A stretch of DNA of 64,000 nt from Ignavibacteriales bacterium (GTDB lineage: Bacteria; Bacteroidota; Ignavibacteria; Ignavibacteriales; Melioribacteraceae). The DNA is taken from positions 496,001 through 560,000 of the forward strand of contig JAPLFF010000007.1 in NCBI GenBank assembly GCA_026390775.1, in the 5' to 3' direction. The notes under the pieces were generated by a model, which was not told where the DNA came from, did no database searches, and was given only the letters and a program-made list of their open reading frames with translations. Position numbers and translations under genes: made by a program. Of the stretch, positions 36,897 through 46,256 are shown piece after piece (position 1 is the stretch's first letter; every line of letters begins with the position of its first letter).

Positions 36897-37535
36897 TTAA
36901 AAATAGAATCTAAAACCAACGCGCATAAGCAATCCGCTCATATCATAACTTCGTTCAAAGGTATGTCTTGTTCCTGTATTAGCATCTAAAACATTATACT
37001 GCCAGCTTGGTGTTGAAGAGTGATAAGAAATTTCTGCAATGGCATCCGATCTCTTTCCAAGTTCATACATAACACCAAATCCTAAACGCCAGCAGAAATC
37101 AAAAGCACCTTGGAATTTATTATCGTTTGGATTTGTGTAATCCCGATAGAAAACCAAAAGGACTTCCAAACCTGCAGCGCCTGTAACAAATGCCCGTGTG
37201 CGTTCTGCAATAAGCCAATTGCCTGTAACACTTCCCATCAATGGAATTGAATGAAGATTTGTTTTTGCGCGCAATTCATTAAGCGTGCTGTTTGGACCAT
37301 AGACATCGTTTATCTGGTTAACAAATTTTTGATCCACATAATTCTTATTAAACCAATCAGCGCTCCAGCCAACAAAAAAATTATCATCTATGATCCACCC
37401 GCCTTCATAGCCAAGTATAAAACCGGATTCTGTAGCAGACGGACTGAATAATCCGGCTTTTATTGTTCCAAATTTTGTTTGTGCCGATAGAATTACCGGA
37501 ATCAAAACAATGAACAAATAAATTATTTTTCTCAT
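36897..37535 (-). CDS. Outer-membrane beta-barrel protein, function unknown
   Basis: 212 residues with a clear signal peptide (MRKIIYLFIVLIPVILSAQ). The mature part has glycine/aromatic-rich strands (FGTIKAGLFSPSATESGFIL, GYEGGWIIDDNFFVGWSADW, CWRLGFGVMYELG) and ends LLMRVGFRFYF with a terminal Phe, as in small OmpA/OmpX-like barrels. It has its own terminators on both sides, so it is monocistronic. No specific family recognised. Confidence 0.7.
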   Translation of the reverse strand: MRKIIYLFIVLIPVILSAQTKFGTIKAGLFSPSATESGFILGYEGGWIIDDNFFVGWSADWFNKNYVDQKFVNQINDVYGPNSTLNELRAKTNLHSIPLMGSVTGNWLIAERTRAFVTGAAGLEVLLVFYRDYTNPNDNKFQGAFDFCWRLGFGVMYELGKRSDAIAEISYHSSTPSWQYNVLDANTGTRHTFERSYDMSGLLMRVGFRFYF

Positions 37536-37671
37536 TTCATTTCTCGCCTTTTAGTGACCGAATACAAAGACAACTTAAGTGCCAGTAATATCTTTCTAAT
37601 TGCTCTTATTTGGATGTATTAAAATAAATTTTGTTCTACTAAATAAACAGTAAGATTTTTTTAATAGACAT

Positions 37672-37707
37672 AAAAAAACCCAACCTCTTAATGAAGTTGG
37701 GTTTTAA
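37672..37707 (-). terminator. Terminator after the ccm operon (works on both strands)
   Basis: A stem AACCCAAC / GTTGGGTT with a short A/T loop and T-runs on both sides. On the minus strand it follows the ccmF stop at 37726 by about 20 bases and is followed by a TTTTTTT run. Confidence 0.88.
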
Positions 37708-37725
37708 TTTTTCATGTATTTAATA

Positions 37726-40119
37726 TTAGACTAAAGATTCTTTCGACCTTCTAAACGAAGCTATAATAAATCCAGTAACCATCGTAAGAACACCAATCCA
37801 TACCAAACTAATAAATGGTTTTACACTAGCATCAACAGTTAAAATTTCTTTTGGTGTTGTTGATACTGACTGCCCTTTACTAATTGATGAGAATAATAAA
37901 CTTACCTGAGCATTTGTTGCATTCATAGACGCAATGGAAATTTTCAAATCAGCATCTTTTAATTCAGCATGAAAATATGTAGGACCTTGTCCTTCATTTT
38001 CCATATAAGGTTCAACTTTGTATTCTTTGCCTTGATAAGCAACAGTCATATCAACACCGATTCTGAATTTAGCACCGCTTGACATTGCAGACATATCTTT
38101 TGGAAGAACAAATTTATTAAAAGTAATTTCTCTACCTTCGTAGGAAACTTTATCACCACCTTTCATTGTGGCAGGCGTTCCTTGCGGATTTTCTTGATTA
38201 TCAGAATAACTTACAGGAGCTACATAAAAATCTTTTGTAAGTCCTACTAAAATATCCGGCTCGCGCATTAAACTGTTGTTAAACTCTGCAATGAACATAA
38301 TGGGAGAAACAATACGGACGTTGTTCCCATCTTTTACCTCAATGTTCATATGATACTTTTTACCGTTATCAAAAGTTGTGTATCCTGTAAATGTTAATTC
38401 ATGACCAAGTACATTTACCTTTTGACCTTTCACCAAATCAACCTGCTTTTGTTGCGAATGACCGGCAGTAGCAAGTACGCCTATTAAGAATAAAGAGATA
38501 CCAATGTGGGCAACATAAGCACCAAGATGTGATTTCTTTCCTCTAAATATCTTATAAGCTATTTCTGAGTTAACAAAAAATGCAAATGAAGAAGAGAGAG
38601 TTAAGATGATCAACATCAGTTGATGAACTCCGCCAATGAAAATAACTAACAGTGTTAAAACAACTGTGGCAATAACGGCAAATTGTGATTGCTTCCATAA
38701 CTGTTTGCCTTCGGTATGTTTCCATTTTAATAAAATGCTCGTTCCATTCAGGAACCCGATGATGATAGCAATTGGAAGATTCAATTCATTATAAAAACTT
38801 GTTTGTACCGTTGTGCCGAAAATTGGGGCTGATGTTCCAACAGCAATTATAATTGCAGAAGCTATCAAAGCAACAGAGCCGGTGAACAAAGCAAGTTCTC
38901 TCGATAAAATATTTTCTTCAAAAGAAAAATGTTCGGTAAGAAATTCCCATCTGTAAACAATTCCGCCAATTCCAATAATAGCAAAGAATGCAAGGAAGAT
39001 TATTAAGAAGAGATAAACAGCCATGCCCGGTTCTGCAAATGAATGTACAGATGCATCACCAAGAATTCCGCTGCGTGTTAAGAATGTACTATAAAGAACC
39101 AGAACGAAAGTCATAATGCTTAATATCAAATTTGTTTTTACAAACCTGCTGCCTCCGCCTTTTTCTTGAGTTTTCTTCTGCACTAAAATTGTATGAATTG
39201 ATGCAACACCAACAATCCACGGAATTAAACTTGAATTTTCAACCGGATCCCATCCCCAATATCCGCCCCAGCCAAGAATGCTGTAAGCCCAGTAACCGCC
39301 AAGCATAATTGCTAATCCAAGAATACATGTCCCGGCAAGAATCCATGGCATTGCTTGTTTAACCCAATCGCGATATTCATTTTTTAGAATTGCTGCAAGT
39401 GCAAATGAAAACGGAACTGCAGACATTGAAAATCCAATAAATAAAATTGGCGGATGAATCTGCATCCAAAAATTTTGAAGCAGCGGATTTAATCCTTTCC
39501 CTTGAATAATAAAATCATTAACGGAAATATTATTGGAAACTAAAACCGCATGTAGTTCTTTTCCCATCTGAACAAATTGTTTGTTTGCTTGCGGATCGCT
39601 GAAAATAAAACTTTGAAGAGCAGGTAAAGAAAGAAATGCTTGATTAATATTTTTCAAATCTATAAAATCATTATCCATCCAGATAAAATTGAATGGGGAT
39701 TTAAGAAGCGGACTTACCATGATTAATAAAAATGAAAGTACAAGAGAAAAAGTCATCATTACTCTTGGTTCAAGGTCTCCTCGTTTTGAAGTGTAATCCA
39801 ATAGAACCAATCCGATAACAGCAGTAAAAAAAGTCCATAGCATGAAACTGCCTTCCTGTCCGGCATAAAAAGTGGACATGAGTAATCCGGTTGGAAGATC
39901 GCTTCCGCTGTAATTATAAATATATTTGTATTGATACTGATGAGTTAATACCGCATAAAGCAGCAATGCAGCAGAAGCAATTACCATAATTGCTGTCGTA
40001 TGAAAACCAATCCGTGCTAAAGATAATGTATTTTGATAACCTCGGTAGGTTAGATAATACATTACAACCGTAAACACTCCGGCTATTAAACCCAGAGTGA
40101 GTAAAATATTACCGATCAT
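37726..40119 (-). CDS. ccmF: Cytochrome c maturation haem lyase CcmF
   Basis: 797 residues with many membrane helices. The tryptophan-rich haem-handling motif (ILGWGGYWGWDPVENSSLIP) lies near residue 280, and the N-terminal MHYQYKY/EGSFMLWTFF-like region fits CcmF/NrfE. The C-terminal part is a large soluble domain (LVKGQKVNVLGHELTF onward) and a final membrane helix. It attaches haem to CxxCH apocytochromes in the periplasm, which the window encodes in large numbers. GTTAGGAGATTTT precedes the ATG; ccmE lies 21 bases upstream. Confidence 0.95.
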   Translation of the reverse strand: MIGNILLTLGLIAGVFTVVMYYLTYRGYQNTLSLARIGFHTTAIMVIASAALLLYAVLTHQYQYKYIYNYSGSDLPTGLLMSTFYAGQEGSFMLWTFFTAVIGLVLLDYTSKRGDLEPRVMMTFSLVLSFLLIMVSPLLKSPFNFIWMDNDFIDLKNINQAFLSLPALQSFIFSDPQANKQFVQMGKELHAVLVSNNISVNDFIIQGKGLNPLLQNFWMQIHPPILFIGFSMSAVPFSFALAAILKNEYRDWVKQAMPWILAGTCILGLAIMLGGYWAYSILGWGGYWGWDPVENSSLIPWIVGVASIHTILVQKKTQEKGGGSRFVKTNLILSIMTFVLVLYSTFLTRSGILGDASVHSFAEPGMAVYLFLIIFLAFFAIIGIGGIVYRWEFLTEHFSFEENILSRELALFTGSVALIASAIIIAVGTSAPIFGTTVQTSFYNELNLPIAIIIGFLNGTSILLKWKHTEGKQLWKQSQFAVIATVVLTLLVIFIGGVHQLMLIILTLSSSFAFFVNSEIAYKIFRGKKSHLGAYVAHIGISLFLIGVLATAGHSQQKQVDLVKGQKVNVLGHELTFTGYTTFDNGKKYHMNIEVKDGNNVRIVSPIMFIAEFNNSLMREPDILVGLTKDFYVAPVSYSDNQENPQGTPATMKGGDKVSYEGREITFNKFVLPKDMSAMSSGAKFRIGVDMTVAYQGKEYKVEPYMENEGQGPTYFHAELKDADLKISIASMNATNAQVSLLFSSISKGQSVSTTPKEILTVDASVKPFISLVWIGVLTMVTGFIIASFRRSKESLV

Positions 40120-40140
40120 AAAATCTCCTAACTGCTACTC

Positions 40141-40530
40141 TTACGAGTTAGCTTTTTGTCCAGCTTGATCTTGATACTTTGATGGGCACTTAGTGAGAAT
40201 ATCAGATGCGTGAAAATTTCCGTCATGATATTTGCCGGTTACAACAACACTTGTTGAAGATTCAAAATTATTTGGTATTGCACCATGATAAATAACTTTC
40301 ATCATGTTGCCTTCCGGATCTTTCATGTAAAAAGAAAAAAGATTATTTGTTTTATCTATTTCATAATTTCTTTCTTTAACCCAACTTCCGGTTGCTTTTA
40401 CTGTTTTACCGTTCTGCATAAGTTTCGCAAAACTGCTTTCGTACTGAACATTAGTTTGTGTAAATAAATAAACCATCACAGCAAGAAATACAATTATGAT
40501 AGCTCCGCCGAACATATATTTATTTTTCAT
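40141..40530 (-). CDS. ccmE: Haem chaperone CcmE, cysteine (CxxxY) variant
   Basis: 129 residues: one N-terminal membrane helix (GGAIIIVFLAVMVYLF) and a soluble OB-fold domain with TGSWVKERNYEID and VVVTGKYHDGNFHASDILTK. Classical CcmE binds haem through a histidine in an HxxxY motif. Here the matching site is CPSKY, i.e. CxxxY, as in the variant 'system I*' described for archaea and some sulphate reducers. It lies 4 bases downstream of ccmD and 21 bases before ccmF. Delivers haem from CcmC to CcmF. Confidence 0.92.
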   Translation of the reverse strand: MKNKYMFGGAIIIVFLAVMVYLFTQTNVQYESSFAKLMQNGKTVKATGSWVKERNYEIDKTNNLFSFYMKDPEGNMMKVIYHGAIPNNFESSTSVVVTGKYHDGNFHASDILTKCPSKYQDQAGQKANS

Positions 40531-40534
40531 TGAA

Positions 40535-40669
40535 TTATTTCTCCTTTAATTCTTTTTCGATCGCTTTAAGTCGCTTATCTGTATTAAGAAGGAATAAAAA
40601 TATTCCTGTCCATACAACAAGAACTATAGCCAATACAATGTATATTGAATTTTTTTCTAGGAATTCCAC
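40535..40669 (-). CDS. ccmD: CcmD-like small membrane protein
   Basis: A 44-residue frame from GTG 40669 to the stop at 40535, reading V-EFLEKNSIYIVLAIV followed by more hydrophobic residues and then a charged tail with KRLKAIEKELKEK. A single membrane helix plus a basic/acidic coiled tail between ccmC and ccmE is exactly what CcmD looks like. A GGAAGGCGG ribosome site precedes the GTG; a TTG five codons upstream (40684) is the alternative start. CcmD helps release haem-loaded CcmE from CcmC. Confidence 0.87.
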   Translation of the reverse strand: MEFLEKNSIYIVLAIVLVVWTGIFLFLLNTDKRLKAIEKELKEK

Positions 40670-40691
40670 TAGTCCGCCTTCCAATTTTACC

Positions 40692-41414
40692 TCAAATTAA
40701 TTTTTTAGAAAGATTTTCTTTAATAATTATTGCCCTGGATCTGATTTTCCACATCCAGAAATAAAGAATTGTAAATGCAGCTAACGATGTGAAAAATACT
40801 AACCGCATATTACCATTCATCTTAAAATCTACAACCGGACTTGTTCCCTGAACTATTTTACCTGTATTAGGATCAACTTCTAGCGAACCGGGATGTAGGC
40901 CCAACATTATTCTTGGCATGATGAAAATAAAAAAAGGCACAGTTAAAAAAGCTATTATTGAATAAACGGCTGAAAGACGCGCACGTTTATCTTCATTCTC
41001 AATTGCAGAACGAAGAGCAAACAGTGAGCCGTAAATCAATAATAGAATGAAGATGCTTGTTTCCCGCGGATCCCAATTCCAAAATGTTCCCCAATTAAAT
41101 TTTGCCCAGATTGATCCTGTAACGGTTGCAAGCACGCAGAAGACCATTCCAATTTGTAATGATGCGGCTGATTTTGCATCGTCATCTAAATTTTTCTTTC
41201 GCAGATACCTAACACCATAAACCATTGCCATTAAAAATGCCAGCACAGAAAGCCAAGCTGTAGGTATATGAAAGAAAATTATTTTTGCCTTTTCGCCGAG
41301 ACCCGGTATTATTGGAAACTGCATCCAACCTTGAGGGTGTTCAACTATTGGGAATGAAATTCCGGTAATTATAACAAAGCACATCAGGATAAAAAGAATT
41401 ATTTTCCAAATCAT
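40692..41414 (-). CDS. ccmC: Haem exporter/handling protein CcmC
   Basis: 240 residues, six membrane helices. The tryptophan-rich motif KFNWGTFWNWDPRETSIFIL sits between helices, with flanking periplasmic histidines (IFFHIPTAW, LGLHPGS). This is the CcmC form of the family, which loads haem onto CcmE. First gene of the minus-strand ccmC-D-E-F operon; the expected ccmA and ccmB are not adjacent and are absent from the window. It is divergent from the phosphatase gene at 41588. Confidence 0.94.
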   Translation of the reverse strand: MIWKIILFILMCFVIITGISFPIVEHPQGWMQFPIIPGLGEKAKIIFFHIPTAWLSVLAFLMAMVYGVRYLRKKNLDDDAKSAASLQIGMVFCVLATVTGSIWAKFNWGTFWNWDPRETSIFILLLIYGSLFALRSAIENEDKRARLSAVYSIIAFLTVPFFIFIMPRIMLGLHPGSLEVDPNTGKIVQGTSPVVDFKMNGNMRLVFFTSLAAFTILYFWMWKIRSRAIIIKENLSKKLI

Positions 41415-41587
41415 TATTACGCTTTCTGATGATAAAAAAATTGAGTAATTAATAAATTACGATTCAAAAATAGGCAATTGAGTCTTGATATTCAAAGATG
41501 TAAAATGATATTCAATAATGTTAATTTAATCTAACTAAATAATGTTGAAATCGTCTTAATAAGTAGAAAAATCAATATATAAAACCA

Positions 41588-42688
41588 TTGTCTAACTCAA
41601 ATCCAATAAAAAGATTATTCGATCTCTACACGAGCGATCTCAGTGCGGAGGAAATAAATCGCTTAATAAAACGCGATGCCGGAGAGGTGTATGAATTTTT
41701 TGCCAAGGATATTCCAAAACCAAATCCTTCAAAAAATAAAATTATCCGTGGATTTATTTTAGTAAGAAGTTTATTCAACGCTTTTTTGTTAAAACTAACA
41801 CCTGCAAGAAGAATATTTTATTTAGCAGCTTTGTTATTTTTTATTGTGGGATACTCTCAGCCATCGCCTGCTTATTTGCTGCTCTCTTTTTTAATTTTCA
41901 ATCTACTTATAGCTTTTGAACTGGCAGATAAACTTTCTGCCAAAAACGAACTTGATGTTGCACGCAAGATTCAATTCGATTTAATACCAAAACATTCTTC
42001 AACTATTTTCAATTACCAGATCGTTTCTTACTACGAACCTGCCCGTGAGGTTGGAGGAGATTATTTCGATGTAATTGAATCGAACGGACGATACTATATA
42101 GTGGTTGGAGATATTTCCGGTAAAGGAATGGCTGCCGCTCTTTATATGGTTCGTGTTCAATCTATCATTTATTTATTGCTCGATAGTTTTTCTGATGTTA
42201 GAAATCTGATAATAAATATCAAAAAATATTTTTCTAAATCATTACGGAGAGAATATTTTCTTACACTATCAATTGCTTCTATTGAAAAAGACGGCAAGAT
42301 AAATTTTGCACGTGCCGGTCATCCCCCAGCTTTGTGGTTTAAGTATGATAAAAAAGAATTTGAAGTTGTTTGTCCCAACGGAATTGGTATTGGATTAAAT
42401 GATAAAGGTGTTTTCGAAAAAACATTAGAAGAATTTTCTTTTCAACCGGGAGAGAAAGATATTGTCTTTTTCTATACTGATGGCGTAAACGAAGCAATGA
42501 ATATTCTTAGAGAACAATTCGGCGAAGAAAATATTAAACGAATAATTAAAAATAATTGTGATAAATCAGTAGAAGATATAAAGAGTGCCTTACTAAATGC
42601 TGTTACTAATTTCCGTGGTACTGCAAATCAGAATGATGATTTAACTTTTGTAATTTTGAAAGCTACTCATTCTGAAGATAAATCTTAA
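41588..42688 (+). CDS. SpoIIE/RsbU-type protein phosphatase
   Basis: 366 residues from TTG 41588. Two membrane helices (about 78-115) are followed by a PP2C-type SpoIIE catalytic domain: DVARKIQFDLIPKHS, YEPAREVGGDYFDVIE, VGDISGKGMAAALYMVR, ARAGHPPALWF and VFFYTDGVNEAMN. Such phosphatases dephosphorylate anti-anti-sigma factors in partner-switching pathways. An RsbW-like kinase is encoded 2 kb away at 44231. The 3' end overlaps the convergent Sel1 gene by 26 bases. Confidence 0.92.
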   Translation: MSNSNPIKRLFDLYTSDLSAEEINRLIKRDAGEVYEFFAKDIPKPNPSKNKIIRGFILVRSLFNAFLLKLTPARRIFYLAALLFFIVGYSQPSPAYLLLSFLIFNLLIAFELADKLSAKNELDVARKIQFDLIPKHSSTIFNYQIVSYYEPAREVGGDYFDVIESNGRYYIVVGDISGKGMAAALYMVRVQSIIYLLLDSFSDVRNLIINIKKYFSKSLRREYFLTLSIASIEKDGKINFARAGHPPALWFKYDKKEFEVVCPNGIGIGLNDKGVFEKTLEEFSFQPGEKDIVFFYTDGVNEAMNILREQFGEENIKRIIKNNCDKSVEDIKSALLNAVTNFRGTANQNDDLTFVILKATHSEDKS

Positions 42689-44198
42689 ATTCTTCATCAT
42701 CGGGTCTTAATTCATCATACATTCTTTTAAGTGAATTGTAAGCTGTTTCACTTCCCCTCTGAGCAGCGTGACGGTAATATCTAATAGCTGTTGGTTTATT
42801 CTCTTTAACACCGATTCCCTTTTCATAACATAAAGCAAGTGCGGTTTGTGCAAGTATAGATCCTTCATTTGCGATGTTGTGCAATGTTGTAATATCATCA
42901 GTAAAATTTTTTACAACTGTTGAATCAAACAAATTACTCATGATAATTCTAATTGAAGCTTCTTTGCTTCCAAGTGCTTTGGCTGTTTCCCAATATTGAA
43001 TAGCTTTATCTCTGTTTCTTTCCACCATTTTTCCTGTTGAATATAAAAGTCCAAGCTCGATCATTGATGAAATATGTTTTTTCTCAACAGCTTTCTTAAG
43101 AAAATCTAACGCTTGTTGATTTGACATTTGGTTATCGAATCCAAGAGCTGAAATACCGGCCCATGCATACATTGTGTTTGGATCTTCGCGATTTATTTTT
43201 TCTTTCAACATTCCAAATAATTCTTTTGATTGAATCATTGTAAATAAATATTCTCCGGCTTTCATTGAACCAAGCCGGTAAGCTCGTAAATAATTAACTG
43301 CGGCAAGTATTAAGTCTTTTTCAAATACAGTTCCCCGTTCGTAACCTTTTCCGATAATCATTAAAGCTTCCGGGCTACCACTTTCCGCTGCAAATTTTAA
43401 TAGACTTATTGCACTTGAATCTTTTGGCATTGATTCTTGCGGCAGTTCATCTAATCCTAAAAATCTTTTTAGCTCCGAAGGTTTTTTCTTAAGAACCACT
43501 GAAATGACATCTTCTTTTTTATCCTTTCCCTTTTGTTCATCGAAATCATAAAAATCTAAATCCCAATTAGGATCAATTACAGATGCCATTTCATCAATTC
43601 TTTTAGCTTGTTTTTCATTTGAGATAGAAGCAGAATCAATTGTGGGAGTAAAACCGCTTTTCAGTAATTGCTGCAAAGCTTCCTTTGCCGGAATGTAATT
43701 AGCTTCTGCAGAAAGCATAAAATATTTGTAAGCAATATTTAAATTTTTATTTATAGTCAGATTATCGGTATAGATTAATCCAGTAGCAAATTGAGCTTCC
43801 GGTAATCCGGCAGAAGCGGCGCTCATAAAATTTTGATAAGCTTCAAATGGATTCCATGGAACACCTATTCCATTATAAAGCATTATTCCATAATTAAATC
43901 TGGCGGATGGAAGATTTTGATCAACCGCTTTACGGATCCAATAAATTGCTTTCACTGTATCAGCCGGAAATCCGTTACCCAACAAATAACGTAATCCTAA
44001 TTCGTGCTGAGCAAAAGGATCGTTACGATTAGCTTCAGTTACTAATAGATAACCGGCTATTAATGAGTAAGAAGGATATTTTGCTTTGATGATAGGATAT
44101 TTACGCGGAGCGTTTTCTTTCAAAGCTTGACTGCGTGTAGAATCTTGAGCAAATAGAGAAGTTGATATGATTAAAAATAGAAATATAAAATAGCGCAA
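42663..44198 (-). CDS. Secreted Sel1-repeat protein
   Basis: 511 residues from TTG 44198 with a signal peptide (MRYFIFLFLIISTSLFAQ). Contains many Sel1/TPR-like repeats, e.g. AQHELGLRYLLGNGFPADTV, ARFNYGIMLYNGIGVPWNPF, IELGLLYSTGKMVERNRDKA and QTALALCYEKGIGVKENKPT. Repeats fall into an N-terminal and a C-terminal group separated by a charged segment near 200-255. Such proteins are adaptors in the envelope. It lies 32 bases downstream of the RsbW-like gene, so the two may be co-transcribed. Confidence 0.88.
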   Translation of the reverse strand: MRYFIFLFLIISTSLFAQDSTRSQALKENAPRKYPIIKAKYPSYSLIAGYLLVTEANRNDPFAQHELGLRYLLGNGFPADTVKAIYWIRKAVDQNLPSARFNYGIMLYNGIGVPWNPFEAYQNFMSAASAGLPEAQFATGLIYTDNLTINKNLNIAYKYFMLSAEANYIPAKEALQQLLKSGFTPTIDSASISNEKQAKRIDEMASVIDPNWDLDFYDFDEQKGKDKKEDVISVVLKKKPSELKRFLGLDELPQESMPKDSSAISLLKFAAESGSPEALMIIGKGYERGTVFEKDLILAAVNYLRAYRLGSMKAGEYLFTMIQSKELFGMLKEKINREDPNTMYAWAGISALGFDNQMSNQQALDFLKKAVEKKHISSMIELGLLYSTGKMVERNRDKAIQYWETAKALGSKEASIRIIMSNLFDSTVVKNFTDDITTLHNIANEGSILAQTALALCYEKGIGVKENKPTAIRYYRHAAQRGSETAYNSLKRMYDELRPDDEEFKIYLQNE

Positions 44199-44230
44199 AA
44201 TCTTTCCGATGTATTGTACTCGTTAATTTG

Positions 44231-44647
44231 TTAGATGAGCCACTTCTTTAAGAAGAAATAATTTTTCCCGTCCTTAGTGTAATATTTCATTTCATCCATT
44301 AGTTGTTCAATAATGTAAAGACCCATTCCGCTCTCCGGTAAATTGTTAATATCCTGCGGGTCAAAGTCGAGTTTTGAAATAGTTAAATTTTCTCTTGGCT
44401 GCCCATTATCAATAATAGCGATCTCAAAATAATTGGTTTCTTTTTTTACTATAAGATCAATAAACTTTGTGTCATCATTTTTATACGAATGTTTGATTAC
44501 ATTATTAAGAGCTTCAGTTAAGCAGATTTCAACTGCATTACTTATATGCCGTTCAATACCATGTAGTTCCAGAAAAAAACGAATCTGTTTATTAACTAAT
44601 GTAACATTTCCGTAATCGCTATTAATATGGAAACTTTGTTCAACCAC
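44231..44647 (-). CDS. RsbW/SpoIIAB-like anti-sigma factor kinase
   Basis: I place the start at GTG 44647 (VVEQSFHINSDYG) after an AGAGG site, giving 139 residues; an upstream TTG at 44701 is in frame. GHKL ATPase motifs: N-box CLTEALNNVIKHSY, G1 IIDNGQP, G2 ESGMGLYIIEQLMD. It is the HATPase_c_2 type that phosphorylates anti-anti-sigma factors or binds sigma factors. The STAS partner is not nearby, but a SpoIIE phosphatase gene is at 41588. Confidence 0.88.
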   Translation of the reverse strand: MVEQSFHINSDYGNVTLVNKQIRFFLELHGIERHISNAVEICLTEALNNVIKHSYKNDDTKFIDLIVKKETNYFEIAIIDNGQPRENLTISKLDFDPQDINNLPESGMGLYIIEQLMDEMKYYTKDGKNYFFLKKWLI

Positions 44648-44811
44648 TGATTCACATCCTCTTTTACTTTGGCAATATAAAAAAGTGTGATATAAGTCCA
44701 AAGTCTAAACAAGGATGAAATTTATTCAAGTAGGACAACGTGATATAATTACCGAGCGACCGGAACTACAAACTGAGTATTTGTGTAAATGAACTTTTCA
44801 AGTACTGGATA

Positions 44812-45012
44812 CTATTTTTTAACATTCGGATCAACTTTACAAGTAGATAACCCGAACGGAAGATAAAGCGGGCACCTGCCAGTCGATGCTGAAAAAAGCA
44901 GAATAACCCCTAATAAACCCCACCAACTTTGAAATAAAATACCAAGTGCAATTATTACTAAGCCAAGCACTAAACGTAAGACTTTATCAAAGTCTCCAAC
45001 ATTCTTTTTCAT
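44812..45012 (-). CDS. DUF2892 small membrane protein
   Basis: 66 residues. MKKNVGDFDKVLRLVLGLVI opens a two-helix membrane protein, continuing with a Trp-Trp-Gly turn and the cysteine pair in STGRCPLYLPFGLSTC. This is the DUF2892 (YgaP membrane domain-like) family; function unclear. AGGAG precedes the ATG. Confidence 0.85.
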   Translation of the reverse strand: MKKNVGDFDKVLRLVLGLVIIALGILFQSWWGLLGVILLFSASTGRCPLYLPFGLSTCKVDPNVKK

Positions 45013-45099
45013 ATTAACTCCTAATTGTTAACTATACGATGCAATAAGCTGAGAAAAGATTCCAACATAATGCTATACATTTTTAGATAATAGACATAA

Positions 45100-45124
45100 G
45101 AAAGACGCCGCGAGGACGTCTTTT
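45100..45124 (-). terminator. Terminator after the GNAT gene
   Basis: Stem AAAGACG / CGTCTTT with a nine-base loop lies just past the stop of the minus-strand gene at 45129, with T-rich sequence on its minus-strand exit side. Confidence 0.75.
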
Positions 45125-45128
45125 AATA

Positions 45129-46256
45129 TTATATTGATTTTTTATAACACCTTCTCCGTTTGTGTAATCTGTTTTCGAAGAACCGCCATTGAGCTTGAAT
45201 CTTAGAATTTTCTTCCAGTTCACGGTTGGTCTCCACTTTTTGGATTTTATTTCGAACAAAGACATTATACATTTCATTAATCAGCATTGCATTTACACCT
45301 TTATTCTGTAACTCCGGACGAACAGCAGTTAAATACAAATCAACATTAGGATTATTCTTCATCGCCCTTAAAATATGAATGAATCCGAATGGGAATAATT
45401 TTCCTTTACTTTTTTGAACAGCAACGGAAAGTGAAGGCATTGTAATGCCAAATGCCGCAACTTTATTATTGTGGTCTAAAATTATTGGAACATAACCTGG
45501 TTTTATAAATCCAAAATATGCTTTAACATACATGTCAATCTGTCTGTCAGTTAATTCAACAAAACCAAAAAGATTTTTATAAGCTTTATTTATCAAATAA
45601 AAAATTTCTCTGGCATAAGGAAGCATCTCCTTTGCTTTTTTAACTTTTAGAATGTGAAGATGATTTCTTTCTGCTACTGCATCAGCAATCCGCGAAACTT
45701 TTTCCGGTCCGGAAACAGTTGGATCAAAATTTACTAAGAACTCAATCCAATCCGCATCTTTTTCAAAACCAAGTTTCTCAATATGTTTTTTGTAATAAGG
45801 ATGATTGTAAATTGAGCCGAAAGTACTAAGTTCATCAAATCCTTCTATCAGCATTCCTTCGCCATCAAAATCTGAGAAACCAAGTGGGCCATGAATTTTA
45901 TTCATTCCTTTTTCTTTAGCCCAATTAATAACAAGTTCGATTAATTTCTGTGATACTTGTTCATCATCAATAAAATCAATCCATCCAAATCTTGCCGATT
46001 TTTGATTCCACTTTTCATTGTATTTGTGATTAACTATCCCCGCAATCCTTCCAACAATTTTATCATCTTTATAAGCAAGCCAATATTTTGCTTCGCAAAA
46101 ATCAAATGCGGGATTTTTATCTTTTCTCAATGTTTTAAGTTCATCGAAGATCAGCGGTGGAACCCAATATTTATTCTCTTTGTAAAGGGAGAATTGGAAT
46201 TGAATAAATTGTTTTAGCTCACTTCTCGTATTTACTTCTTTTAGAATTATGCTCAT
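45129..46256 (-). CDS. GNAT-like N-acetyltransferase family protein
   Basis: 375 residues. N-terminal part SELKQFIQFQFSLYKENKYWVPPL and AKYWLAYKDDKIVGRIAGIV resemble a GNAT fold; GPLGFSDFDGEGMLIEGFDE and YLTAVRPELQNKGVNAMLI continue it, the latter as the acetyl-CoA-binding region. This matches the larger hypothetical acetyltransferases (YghO-like). Substrate unknown. Monocistronic, with a terminator at 45100. Confidence 0.8.
   Translation of the reverse strand: MSIILKEVNTRSELKQFIQFQFSLYKENKYWVPPLIFDELKTLRKDKNPAFDFCEAKYWLAYKDDKIVGRIAGIVNHKYNEKWNQKSARFGWIDFIDDEQVSQKLIELVINWAKEKGMNKIHGPLGFSDFDGEGMLIEGFDELSTFGSIYNHPYYKKHIEKLGFEKDADWIEFLVNFDPTVSGPEKVSRIADAVAERNHLHILKVKKAKEMLPYAREIFYLINKAYKNLFGFVELTDRQIDMYVKAYFGFIKPGYVPIILDHNNKVAAFGITMPSLSVAVQKSKGKLFPFGFIHILRAMKNNPNVDLYLTAVRPELQNKGVNAMLINEMYNVFVRNKIQKVETNRELEENSKIQAQWRFFENRLHKRRRCYKKSI

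Noticed and set aside
36842-37707. Two hairpins flanking the 212-residue barrel gene as ends of a mobile cassette
   Set aside because: Both are ordinary terminators of different sequence serving the two adjacent minus-strand units.
45083-45277. A 64-residue frame overlapping the GNAT gene
   Set aside because: It lies in another frame over the 3' end of the GNAT gene and its terminator, with no ribosome site or family match.
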